The translations under genes were made by a program, and so were the position numbers. This document shows, piece after piece, positions 36,885 through 45,967 of a DNA stretch of 64,000 nucleotides (the first letter of the stretch is position 1; the number at the start of each line of letters is the position of its first letter). Where the stretch lies: the NCBI GenBank assembly GCA_964527925.1, contig CAZGQO010000014.1, positions 1-64,000 on the forward strand. The letters are read 5' to 3'. The notes below the pieces were generated by a model. It saw only the letters and a list, made by a program, of their open reading frames with translations, did not search any database and was not told the origin of the DNA. The DNA is from Ch128b sp964527925. GTDB lineage: Bacteria > Bacteroidota > Ignavibacteria > Ch128b.

Positions 36885-37724
36885 AATTTTCTTTTAGTTC
36901 AAATAATAGATAATTACTGAATTCCAATTCGGATTTAACTCTTTCACAATATTCTGGTATGATATCAATTCCTATTGAATTTCTACCTAATCTTTTAGCT
37001 ACTCTCAATGTTGTACCTGAACCCATAAATGGATCGAGCACTTTATCACTTTCTTTTGTGAAAAGTTTTATAAACCATTCTGGTAGACTTTCAGGGAAGA
37101 CAGCACTATGGTTTTTATTAATACATTCTGTTGCCAGATATAGAACATTTGTTGGATAGACTTTATCTCGTTTTAACCAATTTGATATATTTTTCCCAAA
37201 TCCACTTTTTGATCTTGATTCAAACCTCTTCCTATCATTTTCGCTTAAACTTTTTAATCTATTTTTTACCCAGTCTCCAATTGGTATCATCACTGCTTCT
37301 TGAAAGATCTTAAATTTCTTTGTCTTATTAAATTGTAATAATCTTTCCCACGCATCTTTAAAACGATTTGGCCATTTTCCAGGGTAGCAATTCATTTTAT
37401 GCCAAATAAATTCTTCTGTCCATACACAACCCTATTTTCTTAATGATAATATCAATTCTATTACATAAGTATGCTTTCACCATTCTCAGCTTTTTCTTTA
37501 ATGTTTAATATGAAAGTACCATCTGGTTTTAGTACACGTAAGAATTGCTCACTTCTCAATAAAAACCAATCTACATATTCTTCTGGTTTAATTCCACCAT
37601 AAGTATGTTTTCTTCTATCCGCATAGGGGGGTGAAGTAAATATTAATTCGATACAATTATCTGGAAAATTTTTTAACACATCTAAACAATCACTTAAAAA
37701 TACTTGTGTTTTAATTTCCCTCAT
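36862..37724 (-). pseudogene. N4/N6 DNA methyltransferase, broken by a frameshift and an amber codon
   Basis: The class-beta order is kept: TSPPY (residues 30-34 of the first piece) precedes DPFMGSGTT in the second. The first piece runs from ATG 37724 and ends at 37461 after NGESILM. One base is missing at 37474-37475; adding it continues as HTYVIELILSLRK. That frame then meets TAG at 37432-37434, followed by GCVWTEEFIWHK and the remaining 178 codons without a break. A sense codon in place of the TAG (CAG, for example) would restore the frame. So two lesions, not one, separate the halves. It would have protected DNA against the neighbouring endonuclease. Confidence 0.85.
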
Positions 37725-37927
37725 TGTATCTCCTTACATTTAAAAGCTTCGTTTACTTTGCAGTCAATATTTTTTATCTCAAATTTAAATCTTTTTCTAT
37801 CCTCTGGTGTTGAAATATCTTGTATATTCCCCGTAAATAATTCAGATAAATCTTTAGCTTTATTAATATTCTCTGCTTCTATTTTAATAACATATGATTT
37901 TGTTAAAAAAACTTCAAATGTTTTCAT
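37721..37927 (-). CDS. Small protein within the restriction-modification island, function unknown
   Basis: A 68-residue product, intact, overlapping the methyltransferase start by 4 bp (ATGA). It opens MKTFEVFLTKSYVIKIEAEN and has a TGNIQDISTPEDR segment; two cysteines lie near the C-terminus. The first 20 residues resemble small ferredoxin-like beta-alpha-beta proteins such as the DpnD/PcfM type, but I am not sure of that. The coupling suggests co-translation with the methyltransferase. It is the only undamaged gene of the island. Confidence 0.55.
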   Translation of the reverse strand: MKTFEVFLTKSYVIKIEAENINKAKDLSELFTGNIQDISTPEDRKRFKFEIKNIDCKVNEAFKCKEIQ

Positions 37928-38168
37928 AATTTACTTTGTTTTTAAGTTTTCCAATAATTTGATCAAAAACTTCAACTAATTGCGGAATAAATTTCCCTAA
38001 ATAAGGATGAAGTCTATGAACATGTTTCGTTCGCTCTGATTCTTTTACTCCAAGGAATTTTAAATCATCGCCAAGAATTTCAATATTTTTTCTTGTATCA
38101 ACATTATTTTCTATAAAGCTAATATCGATACCAAACTTTTTTGCTGCCTACTTATTAGATTCTAACAT
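37914..38168 (-). pseudogene. Remnant of the N-terminus of a second DNA methyltransferase
   Basis: From ATG 38168 the frame reads MLESNK, then TAG at 38148-38150, then AAKKFGIDISFIEN and, further on, RTKHVHRLHPYLGKFIPQLV, ending at TGA 37914. The VHRLHPYLGKFIPQLVE segment is, from memory, typical of the region just before the DPFxGSGTT motif in a group of DNA methyltransferases. Here the sequence diverges after LVEVF and no catalytic motif follows. The gene thus carries an early amber codon and has lost its body. The 3' end overlaps the small ORF at 37721-37927. Confidence 0.6.
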
Positions 38169-38193
38169 AAAATTTTTATCGTTTTAATCTGTA

Positions 38194-39216
38194 TTAAATA
38201 TAATTTATTCTCTTTAAAATTCTCTCAACCTCAAAATACACTTTATTCACTTCAATAGAATCCATACAATTGAAACGTTTACATTGTTCTTTCGTGCAAT
38301 TGGAGCATTCGATTTGTGGTTCAAATATAATTTTTTTTTTCGTTATTGGTCCCCACCTGATCTGAGAAGCGACTTTAATTTTTGGATAGAAAGCAACTAC
38401 CCAGCAACCTGCAATTGCAGCGAGATGTGTTGGTCCGGTGGAATTACCTATATAAACATCAACCAAGGATAGTAAATTAAATAATTCGATTAGATTAAAT
38501 TCACCAGCAAGGTTATAAATTTTGTAACCTGACTCATTAAAAAGCTCATATAAGAACAAAAAATCTTTTTCGGTTCCTGTTAACAAAATTTCTACATCAA
38601 GATTTTTTTTAAGAAGTAAAGCCAGTTCTTTAAAGTTCAAATACTTCCAATCGATTGCCGAACCACCACTTGAGATGTGAAATACAACAATTGGTTTACG
38701 AAAATCAACTCCAAGATTTCTCAACTTAGCTTTTATGCGGTCTTGAATCTTTTCATCTGGTGAGATTCCAAAATTTAAATTGAAGATATCCTGTTCAGAT
38801 TCAATCCCCAGAGGTTCAAGCAAATCTAAGTTATAAAGTGCTTCGTGCTTTGTACTCTCTTTCCTATGATGTTCAATTCTCTTATTAAATAAGAACGAAT
38901 AAAGTCGATATTTAGTCCCAATTCTATACTTTATTCCTGAAAAAAATATAACAGAGGCATTGTAAAGAGTTGGCCGGGCAATTATTGCGTAATCAATCTT
39001 TTCATTTCGAAGATTTTCAACAAGCTGGAAAAAAGAGAATTTGTTTATGGAGAAAACTTTATCGATGTATTTCGAATTTGAGATTAATGGTTCTGTGTAG
39101 GAATTACCAAGAAAATATACTTTTGATTCAGGAAATTTCTGTTTCAATTTGACTGCAATTGGTAAGGTTAAAATTGAATCACCCAGTCTATCCGTTCGGA
39201 CAATCAGAAATTTCAT
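38194..39216 (-). CDS. Glycosyltransferase family 9 protein (heptosyltransferase-like)
   Basis: A 340-residue GT-B enzyme of the ADP-heptose:LPS heptosyltransferase family, probably adding a sugar to LPS core. It opens MKFLIVRTDRLGDSILTLP and has FHISSGGSAIDWK and the donor-site motif YIGNSTGPTHLAAIAG. A cysteine-rich C-terminal segment (CSNC, then C in EQC and FNC) is usual in this family. It starts 8 bp from the glycosylase gene. Envelope genes nearby (lptE, GT2) fit an LPS role. Confidence 0.88.
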   Translation of the reverse strand: MKFLIVRTDRLGDSILTLPIAVKLKQKFPESKVYFLGNSYTEPLISNSKYIDKVFSINKFSFFQLVENLRNEKIDYAIIARPTLYNASVIFFSGIKYRIGTKYRLYSFLFNKRIEHHRKESTKHEALYNLDLLEPLGIESEQDIFNLNFGISPDEKIQDRIKAKLRNLGVDFRKPIVVFHISSGGSAIDWKYLNFKELALLLKKNLDVEILLTGTEKDFLFLYELFNESGYKIYNLAGEFNLIELFNLLSLVDVYIGNSTGPTHLAAIAGCWVVAFYPKIKVASQIRWGPITKKKIIFEPQIECSNCTKEQCKRFNCMDSIEVNKVYFEVERILKRINYI

Positions 39217-39224
39217 GGCAGATT

Positions 39225-39815
39225 TTACTTTCTCGAAATGAATTTGTTTTCTTTTATATAAAAACGCAAGAGCAAATCCTTAGATTTTTCAATGCCAATC
39301 CGTTTTGTCTTAACAATTTCAAATTTTTCGTTTTCACCTTCAGCAATATAAATTTTTGATGAAGTTTTTAGATCCTCGCCATTTAATTTTTTATCAATTT
39401 TCAAAGCCTGACAAAGTTTTGCTGGTCCATTGGTTAAATTATTAATATCTGTCTGATTTCTAAATTTTTTCATCAATTCGATCCCGTCTAAAGGTTCAAG
39501 TGCTCGGATTAAAACTGCTGATCCTTTCCCCACTTCGCCTGTTACAACATTAAAACAATAATGCATTCCATAAGTGAAATAAACATAAGCTAAACCTGCT
39601 TCACCAAACATAACTTTATTTCTTTCTGTCATTCCAAGCGCTGAATGGGATGCAAAATCGTTTTCATCAAGGTAGGCTTCTGTTTCCACTATCTTACCAG
39701 ATAAAATCTTCCCGTTGAAAATGCGAACCAGAATTTTTCCCAATAAGTTTTGAGCTACTTCTTCAGTTGTTCCATCAAAAAAACTATTTGAAACTCTTTC
39801 TAACTGCTTCAACAT
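39225..39815 (-). CDS. mpg: 3-methyladenine DNA glycosylase (AAG/MPG type)
   Basis: A 196-residue enzyme excising alkylated purines. Residues corresponding to the human AAG active site are present: Glu46 in VETEAY, Tyr48, and His57 in ASHS, with the same 11-residue spacing as human Glu125 to His136. NGPAKLCQAL and the aromatic YFTYGMHYCFNVV are also typical. Length is normal for bacterial members. Confidence 0.93.
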   Translation of the reverse strand: MLKQLERVSNSFFDGTTEEVAQNLLGKILVRIFNGKILSGKIVETEAYLDENDFASHSALGMTERNKVMFGEAGLAYVYFTYGMHYCFNVVTGEVGKGSAVLIRALEPLDGIELMKKFRNQTDINNLTNGPAKLCQALKIDKKLNGEDLKTSSKIYIAEGENEKFEIVKTKRIGIEKSKDLLLRFYIKENKFISRK

Positions 39816-39930
39816 CGTTCTTTATCCAAAAATTTATATACCTGCAAAGATGTGTTTTATATCAAATTCTTATTTGTGAATTATAAAAGTTTTTCATTTG
39901 TAATAAGGATAATTCATTATGATATGATTA

Positions 39931-40575
39931 TTAAGGGATACTCAATCTTTTTTTAAGTATTTCTAATTGTTGACTGTAATAATCCCGGCGTGATGGATTT
40001 TTATCCATTAGTTTAAGAAGTAATTGATAAGCTTTTTCAAACAATCCTTGATTTAAAAGAATATGAAACATTGTTTCAGTAACAATTTCAGGTGTCTCTG
40101 ATGGCGGTTCATAAGTCTTATCAAAATTTGGATCGGCTTTGATAATCAATGAATCAGAATTGTTAAACTTCTCAAGGATAGCTTCTATTTCGTTTTTATC
40201 GACTGACTTTTGTCTACGAATAAATTGTTTCTGACTTGAACCCTCAGCCTTCATACGAGTAGAAAATTTTTTGTTGAGTATTTTTTCAATTAAAGTGTGT
40301 GCGGTCATACAGAATGGAGAGAGCTTTATAACTTTTCTAAGATTTTCTAAAGCTTCTTCATCCATTCCTTTCATCATAAGAATTTTTGCATAAACAATAT
40401 AAGCCGTTGAATATAAACGATGATATTTTAACCCATTCTCAATTACAATTAAAGCTTCGTTTATTAATCCCTTTTGTGCAAGTTTATCAGCATACCTTGC
40501 AAACAGAGGTGATTTAGGATTTTTATCAATAAATTCTTTTAATCTATGCAGATCAAGATCGTATGAAATTTTCAT
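39931..40575 (-). CDS. Tetratricopeptide repeat protein
   Basis: A 214-residue soluble protein with TPR-like helices, clearest at ARYADKLAQKGLINEALIVIENGL, SPFCMTAHTL and in the C-terminal repeat HILLNQGLFEKAYQLLLKLM. No signal peptide. It overlaps the upstream glycosyltransferase by 4 bp, so its role may be tied to that enzyme. No catalytic motif. Confidence 0.8.
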   Translation of the reverse strand: MKISYDLDLHRLKEFIDKNPKSPLFARYADKLAQKGLINEALIVIENGLKYHRLYSTAYIVYAKILMMKGMDEEALENLRKVIKLSPFCMTAHTLIEKILNKKFSTRMKAEGSSQKQFIRRQKSVDKNEIEAILEKFNNSDSLIIKADPNFDKTYEPPSETPEIVTETMFHILLNQGLFEKAYQLLLKLMDKNPSRRDYYSQQLEILKKRLSIP

Positions 40576-42038
40576 TTCTTGCTTTCAAGAACATGTTTTA
40601 TTGATAAAAATGCAATAACTCCATATCCAAGAAAATACATCGATAAAAATGGAATAGCAGCAATCTCTGTATAATAAGAAGCAAGCCCGATTCCAAACAA
40701 TGCCCACAATGCAAAAAGCAGCTCAAGTACAATCATCGGACTGATTTTTGTTACAGCATATTTTTTTCGTTTGGGATGTGGATTATCATTGCTCGTTTCA
40801 ATCCTAAATTTTGGAGTTCTTACAAACTCACTCTTCTTGTTAAATAATCCTTCAATCACAGCACGAGTGTTGTTGAGTGCAAATCCCATACTGCCAGCCA
40901 TAAAAACAGGAAAAAGATAAATTCTTCTTTTCCAATCTGGATAAACATCTTTCTGAGAATACATATACATCAAAAATGAACTTATAAAAGCGAGTGTGAA
41001 AATCGACATGAAAGCAAAATACTCATCATAATTACCTGTGTTTTTCACATAAACAAGAGGTACATTCAACAATCCCGCCAGAACTATCAATGGAAAAACA
41101 ATGTTCATTGTTAGATGAAAAGTCGAATATAATTTTATTTTAAGAGGTACACTTGATTTCCAGACGAGTGGAAGAATTTTCTTTGCTGTTTCGATTGCTC
41201 CTTTAGTCCAACGAAATTGTTGATTTTTGAGAGCATTAATTTCAATTGGAAGTTCAGATGGTGAAGTAAAATCATTTATAAAGACAAATTTCCAACCTTT
41301 GAGTTGAGCTCTATAACTAAGATCAAGATCTTCAGTTAATGTATCTGGCTGCCAGTTACCAGCATCAATGATGCATTGTTTTCTCCAGATTCCAGCAGTT
41401 CCATTGAAGTTTATAAAAAATCCTGCCTTATTTCTTACCTGTTGTTCCATTACAAAGTGACCGTCGAGAGCAAGTGCTTGAGCTCGTGTCAGAAGTGAAT
41501 ATTCTGAATTTAAATGTTCCCAGCGAGTTTGAACCATTCCAACTTTTGGATCAGTGAAATAATGAATTGTTCTATTCAAAAACTCTGGATTAGGAATGAA
41601 GTCTGCGTCAAAAATAGCAACAAATTCGGCGTCAGTCATTTCAAGTCCTTTTTTTAAAGCACCAGCTTTGAATCCTTCACGGTTATCACGATGATAGTAA
41701 ATTATATTGAATCCCTGTTTCTTTTTCGCTTCTACGAGCTTTTTCAATACTTCAGAAGTCTCATCTGTTGAATCATCAAGAACCTGAATTTCCATTTTAT
41801 CTTTTGGATAGTTAATCTTACAAACAGCTTCAATCAATCTATCAACAACAAGAGCTTCATTATAGACTGGAAGTTGAATACAAACTTTAGGCAGTTCTTT
41901 GAATGTATCTTTTGAAAGATACTTCACATCTTTGAACTTGTTATAAAGATAAACTAAAAAGAATCCATGAGATCCATAAATAAAAAGAATTGAAAGGGTA
42001 AACAAATAAACAGTTAGTATTAAATCATCTATCTTCAC
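40572..42038 (-). CDS. Membrane glycosyltransferase family 2 (CslA-like)
   Basis: A 488-residue processive-type GT2. An N-terminal membrane segment is followed by the catalytic domain: LPVYNE near 56, DD at 88-89, DAD at 144-146, TED at 235-237 and QQFRW at 273-277. Four or five C-terminal membrane segments complete it. The D, D, D, QxxRW pattern is that of cellulose synthase-like polysaccharide or glucomannan synthases. The product polymer is unknown. It is preceded by lptE and followed by a TPR gene in the same operon. Confidence 0.9.
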   Translation of the reverse strand: MKIDDLILTVYLFTLSILFIYGSHGFFLVYLYNKFKDVKYLSKDTFKELPKVCIQLPVYNEALVVDRLIEAVCKINYPKDKMEIQVLDDSTDETSEVLKKLVEAKKKQGFNIIYYHRDNREGFKAGALKKGLEMTDAEFVAIFDADFIPNPEFLNRTIHYFTDPKVGMVQTRWEHLNSEYSLLTRAQALALDGHFVMEQQVRNKAGFFINFNGTAGIWRKQCIIDAGNWQPDTLTEDLDLSYRAQLKGWKFVFINDFTSPSELPIEINALKNQQFRWTKGAIETAKKILPLVWKSSVPLKIKLYSTFHLTMNIVFPLIVLAGLLNVPLVYVKNTGNYDEYFAFMSIFTLAFISSFLMYMYSQKDVYPDWKRRIYLFPVFMAGSMGFALNNTRAVIEGLFNKKSEFVRTPKFRIETSNDNPHPKRKKYAVTKISPMIVLELLFALWALFGIGLASYYTEIAAIPFLSMYFLGYGVIAFLSIKHVLESKK

Positions 42039-42056
42039 TTTTTTTCTCTCTTATTT

Positions 42057-42551
42057 TTACCAATCTGATACTGTTGCTATTAAAATATCTTCTGTAAGAT
42101 TTTCAATTGCCTTTTGAATTGCCTGCTGTTTTGCAAATTGACCTCCTTCAGAAGCATAATCACTGTATTGTGAAAAACTTTTTTCCCACAGTTGTTTCTT
42201 TGATCGTTGATCAATGAATTTTACTCTAACCTGAATTACAATTCTTCTTGAGTTAACTCTTTCGCTGCCAGTGATAACATAAGGTTCATCTCGAACATTA
42301 AGAATTATTCCTTCAAGTATTGTATCGGAAAACTTTCTATCAATAACCTGTAAAGTATTATCCTGAATGAATCTCTGAATTAATGAATTTGTAACAGCTT
42401 CTCTCAAACCAGCTTCGGTATATCCACTGACATCATCAAAAACAGGAATTGCAATGGTTTTCATATCAGATGGGATTGATGAACCAGTAAAAGAGTATGC
42501 ACAACCTGATATAACAATTCCTAATAACAGGAAGAGAAAATTTTTACTCAT
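42057..42551 (-). CDS. lptE: LptE-like LPS assembly lipoprotein
   Basis: A 164-residue lipoprotein with lipobox ISGC (Cys near 17). It has the pattern of Bacteroidota LptE proteins: IAIPVFDDVSGYTEAGLREAVT, LEGIILNVRDEPY, VQVRVKFID and an ending rich in alpha helix. It should sit in the outer membrane with LptD to insert LPS; lptD is not in the window. It begins 8 bp inside the sigma-54 activator gene. Confidence 0.85.
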   Translation of the reverse strand: MSKNFLFLLLGIVISGCAYSFTGSSIPSDMKTIAIPVFDDVSGYTEAGLREAVTNSLIQRFIQDNTLQVIDRKFSDTILEGIILNVRDEPYVITGSERVNSRRIVIQVRVKFIDQRSKKQLWEKSFSQYSDYASEGGQFAKQQAIQKAIENLTEDILIATVSDW

Positions 42552-43656
42552 CCATTTGCATCGCTTTTAATTTTCGATAAAGTGTTCTAAGACTGATTCC
42601 AAGCAGTTCAGCTGCTTTTTTCTTATCAAAGTTAGCTTTCACCAGAGCATTTTTGATAGCTTCTTTTTCAAGTTCTTTCATCGGAAGAGCGGGAATATTA
42701 TCATGATCATTTACAACATCTTCAATTTGATGTGATTTATTAAATAACGCTTCTTTAATTTCCATCAGGTCTTTTTTGATTTCAAATAAAGCTCGATATA
42801 TAAACTCTCTATCAGCAACTTCTGCACTTTTATTCAAGAACACAGGTAAATTTCTTTGTGAGTCATCAGTAATGATTGGTTTAAGATATTTTTCAAAGTC
42901 TTCGATTTTAAGAATACCAGTCTGGTTCAAAGCAGCGGTAGATTCAACTGCATGTTTAAGTTCACGGACATTGCCTGGCCATGAATAGTTCATCAGATAA
43001 TCATAAGTCTCACTTGATATTTGTAATCGAGGAATGTTGTTTCGATTACAGAAATCTTCTAAAAATTTATCAGTTAGAAGCGGAATATCTTCTTTTCGTT
43101 TTCTGAGTGGTGGAATATCAATAGTCACTGTTCTGAGTCTGTAATACAAATCTTCTCGAAATCTTTTCTTTGCGACTTCAAGAGCAAGGTCTTTGTTTGT
43201 GGCTGTTATGAATCGAACATCAACTTTGATGATAGTTTCTGCACCGAGTCTTAAAACTTCTTTTGTTTCAAGGACTCTTAAAAATTTCACCTGAAGAGAT
43301 AAAGGCAGTTCACCTATCTCATCAAGAAACAGAGTCCCGCCATCAGCTAATTCAAAGTATCCTTTTCTCGAATCAACTGCACCAGTAAATGCACCTTTTT
43401 GATGACCAAATAATTCACTTTCAATCAAACCTTCTGGAATCGCACCACAATTTACGCTGAACATCTTTTTGTTTGATCTCGGACTTAATCCATGAATCGC
43501 CCTGGCAACAAGCTCTTTTCCAACACCGCTTTCTCCCTGAATATGGACAGTTATATCGGTAGGAGCAACCTGATGAATAATCTCCACCATTTCCTTCATT
43601 ATCTGTGAACGATAAATAATCCCGAATCTTCGCTGAAACTCTTTATGATCAACCAT
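42544..43656 (-). CDS. Sigma-54-dependent transcriptional activator, no receiver domain
   Basis: A 370-residue bacterial enhancer-binding protein. The AAA+ domain starts almost at once: GESGVGKE Walker A (41-48), the sigma-54 contact GAFTGA (88-93), and GGTLFLDEIGELP Walker B (106-118). A Fis-type HTH lies at about residues 336-366 (KKKAAELLGISLRTLYRKL). There is no N-terminal sensory domain, so it may be controlled by abundance or another protein. It leads the lptE-GT2-TPR group. I found no obvious sigma-54 promoter. Confidence 0.93.
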   Translation of the reverse strand: MVDHKEFQRRFGIIYRSQIMKEMVEIIHQVAPTDITVHIQGESGVGKELVARAIHGLSPRSNKKMFSVNCGAIPEGLIESELFGHQKGAFTGAVDSRKGYFELADGGTLFLDEIGELPLSLQVKFLRVLETKEVLRLGAETIIKVDVRFITATNKDLALEVAKKRFREDLYYRLRTVTIDIPPLRKRKEDIPLLTDKFLEDFCNRNNIPRLQISSETYDYLMNYSWPGNVRELKHAVESTAALNQTGILKIEDFEKYLKPIITDDSQRNLPVFLNKSAEVADREFIYRALFEIKKDLMEIKEALFNKSHQIEDVVNDHDNIPALPMKELEKEAIKNALVKANFDKKKAAELLGISLRTLYRKLKAMQMDE

Positions 43657-43825
43657 ATGATGATTTTATGTCTGATAAATCTTAAAAAACTCTAAATGCT
43701 AACAAAATTAACCAAAATAGAAGTAAAATTCTTATCGGTTATACATCTTCCTCTGCAGAAAAGTACTTTCAGAAAACAATTAAATTATGATTTATTAAAA
43801 ATGATAGTCCCTACGGCTGGAAAAT

Positions 43826-44581
43826 TTAATTCAAATTAACAATCATTGCTTCGACTCTATAAATCTTTTTTAAGCTTTCAAGTGCATTCTTTGCTTCTAT
43901 ATCTGATTCATATTCACCAACAAGAACGACGAAGAGCTTTTTATTATTAACAAACTTTTCTTTTACACTTGTATTATAGCCTAAAAATTGTTTTGAGAAC
44001 TTCAGAGCATTAGCTTCACTTGAAAATGCACCAACCTGAATGGCTAATTTATTTTTTGATTTTTCTTGAATATCAGATTGAATTGATTGAATTTCTGAAA
44101 CTCTACTTTGCACAAGTTTAACAGTATCGGTCTTTAATGCTTTTTCTTCGGGTTTGATATTTAATATACGTTCACCAATTTTATCGTTTCGCTGAAGTCT
44201 CGAGATGTAGAATGATTCTGGAAATGATTCTCTCAGTATTCGAGCAAATTTATCTGATTCGTTAAACTCCCCTCTCGAGTAATGAAATTGATATAATTTA
44301 AACAAAGCATCATCTTTCCATTCGGATTCTTCATTGCTGTATACAATGTCTTTATAAATCTTTGCTGCTTCAAATCCATCCTGAGTTAGCAGAGCTTTCA
44401 AGTATTTGTAAGTGGATGAATTTGGATTATCCTTTTCCATGCTTAGAAGAATTATTCGAGATCTCTCAGTCTCGCCGCGTTCAATTTCTGGTATTAATTT
44501 GTTTATATCAATCTGCTGTGCAAATGATGAGAGAGTGATGAGAAAGGAAATTTTCAGGAAAAATATTTTAGTTAGATTCAT
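43826..44581 (-). CDS. Secreted SPOR domain protein
   Basis: A 251-residue protein with a signal peptide (up to FAQ), TPR-like helices from about residue 25 to 130, and a C-terminal SPOR domain: KLAIQVGAFSSEANALKFSKQ and the second half KLFVVLVGEYESDIEAKNAL. SPOR domains bind denuded peptidoglycan, so it probably acts at the septum or cell wall. Its start overlaps the end of miaB by 14 bp. Confidence 0.87.
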   Translation of the reverse strand: MNLTKIFFLKISFLITLSSFAQQIDINKLIPEIERGETERSRIILLSMEKDNPNSSTYKYLKALLTQDGFEAAKIYKDIVYSNEESEWKDDALFKLYQFHYSRGEFNESDKFARILRESFPESFYISRLQRNDKIGERILNIKPEEKALKTDTVKLVQSRVSEIQSIQSDIQEKSKNKLAIQVGAFSSEANALKFSKQFLGYNTSVKEKFVNNKKLFVVLVGEYESDIEAKNALESLKKIYRVEAMIVNLN

Positions 44582-45917
44582 GATGATAAACGGATCGTGG
44601 TTTCTCTATCTTTACAGCGTTATCGGCAAACAAAGTTGCTGAATTAGCTCTATTAATTGTTGCAAGACAATAATCACCAATGTTTAAACCATCTTTAGGT
44701 ATGATTACAATTTTATTTGTGTCTGTTCTACCCATATAAAATTGATCTGACTTCTTGCTGTAATCTTCTATTAGAACTTCAACTGTTTTTCCAATTAATG
44801 TTTGATTTATTTCATAAGATATTTTTTGCTGCAATTCAATTATTTCATTTAATCTTCTGGTTTTGACTTCATCAGGTACATCATCGCCCATTTCGTATGC
44901 TTTTGTCCTCTCACGAGCTGAATACTTAAACATAAATGCACCATCATATCGAACTTCTTTCAAAACTTCTAAAGTTAATTTATGATCTTCTTCTGTTTCG
45001 GTTGGGAATCCTGCTATAATATCAGTAGAAAAACTAACTCCTGGAATAACTTTACGAGCTTTATCAATTCTTTCGAGATAATGCTCAACTGTATAAGTTC
45101 GGTTCATCAATTTTAATATGCGATTTGAACCGGATTGAATTGGCAGATGGATATAATTACAAATGTTTTCGTGCTCAGCAATAGTATAAATCAATTTATC
45201 TGAAAAATCTTGCGGATGAGAAGTCGTAAATCTTACTCTCATCTGTGGGTCAACTTTTGCAACAGCTGCTAATAAATCAGCAAAATCATAATCACCATCA
45301 CGATATGAATTCACATTTTGACCAAGCAGATTGACTTCCTTAAAACCTCTCTGACTTAATGATTTAACTTCGTTTACAATACTTTGCAACGGACGACTTC
45401 TTTCTCTTCCCCTTGTGAAAGGTACAACGCAGAAAGTACAGAACTTATCGCAGCCTCTCATCACAGCAATCCATGCTGAAATACCATCTTCACGATATGG
45501 TTCAATATCATCGTAAGTTTCTGTTTTGCTCAATCGGACTGCAATGCCTTTTTCACCAATCAAGGCGTTATCAATCAATTCTGGCACACGGCGATATTCA
45601 TCAGGACCAACAATTAAATCGACAATCAATTCTTCTTCGAGCAATTTAGTACGCAAACGTTCTGCCATGCAGCCAAGAATACCAACAACAAGATTTGGCT
45701 TTTGCTTTTTAATTGACTTAAATGAACCAAGTCGACCGTAAATTCTTTCTTCTGCATGTTCTCTAATTGCACAAGTGTTGATCAAAACCACATCTGCCGA
45801 TTCGGCTGTATCGGTAAATTCAAAGCCATTTCTTTTGAGGACTCCCTGAACAATTTCGGTATCCGCCAAATTCATCTGGCAACCATATGTTTCGATATAA
45901 ATCTTTTGTTTACTCAT
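44568..45917 (-). CDS. miaB: tRNA-2-methylthio-N6-dimethylallyladenosine synthase
   Basis: A 449-residue radical SAM enzyme making ms2i6A37 in tRNAs reading UNN codons. N-terminal cluster ligands are in YGCQMN, NTCAI and LGCMAE; the radical SAM motif is CDKFCTFC. A TRAM domain ends the protein. The YGCQMN opening distinguishes it from RimO at 30728. A promoter with both boxes lies just upstream. Confidence 0.96.
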   Translation of the reverse strand: MSKQKIYIETYGCQMNLADTEIVQGVLKRNGFEFTDTAESADVVLINTCAIREHAEERIYGRLGSFKSIKKQKPNLVVGILGCMAERLRTKLLEEELIVDLIVGPDEYRRVPELIDNALIGEKGIAVRLSKTETYDDIEPYREDGISAWIAVMRGCDKFCTFCVVPFTRGRERSRPLQSIVNEVKSLSQRGFKEVNLLGQNVNSYRDGDYDFADLLAAVAKVDPQMRVRFTTSHPQDFSDKLIYTIAEHENICNYIHLPIQSGSNRILKLMNRTYTVEHYLERIDKARKVIPGVSFSTDIIAGFPTETEEDHKLTLEVLKEVRYDGAFMFKYSARERTKAYEMGDDVPDEVKTRRLNEIIELQQKISYEINQTLIGKTVEVLIEDYSKKSDQFYMGRTDTNKIVIIPKDGLNIGDYCLATINRANSATLFADNAVKIEKPRSVYHHESN

Positions 45918-45967
45918 CGCTTCAAATCCTAAAAATTTGTTAGGGGAAAAAGTGATTTAACTCTTAA

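Noticed and set aside
36303..38168. The two TAG codons read as sense (recoding) instead of lesions
   Set aside because: TAG ends intact genes elsewhere in the window, such as the VWA protein at 51528-51530, and the methyltransferase also carries a frameshift that recoding cannot explain.
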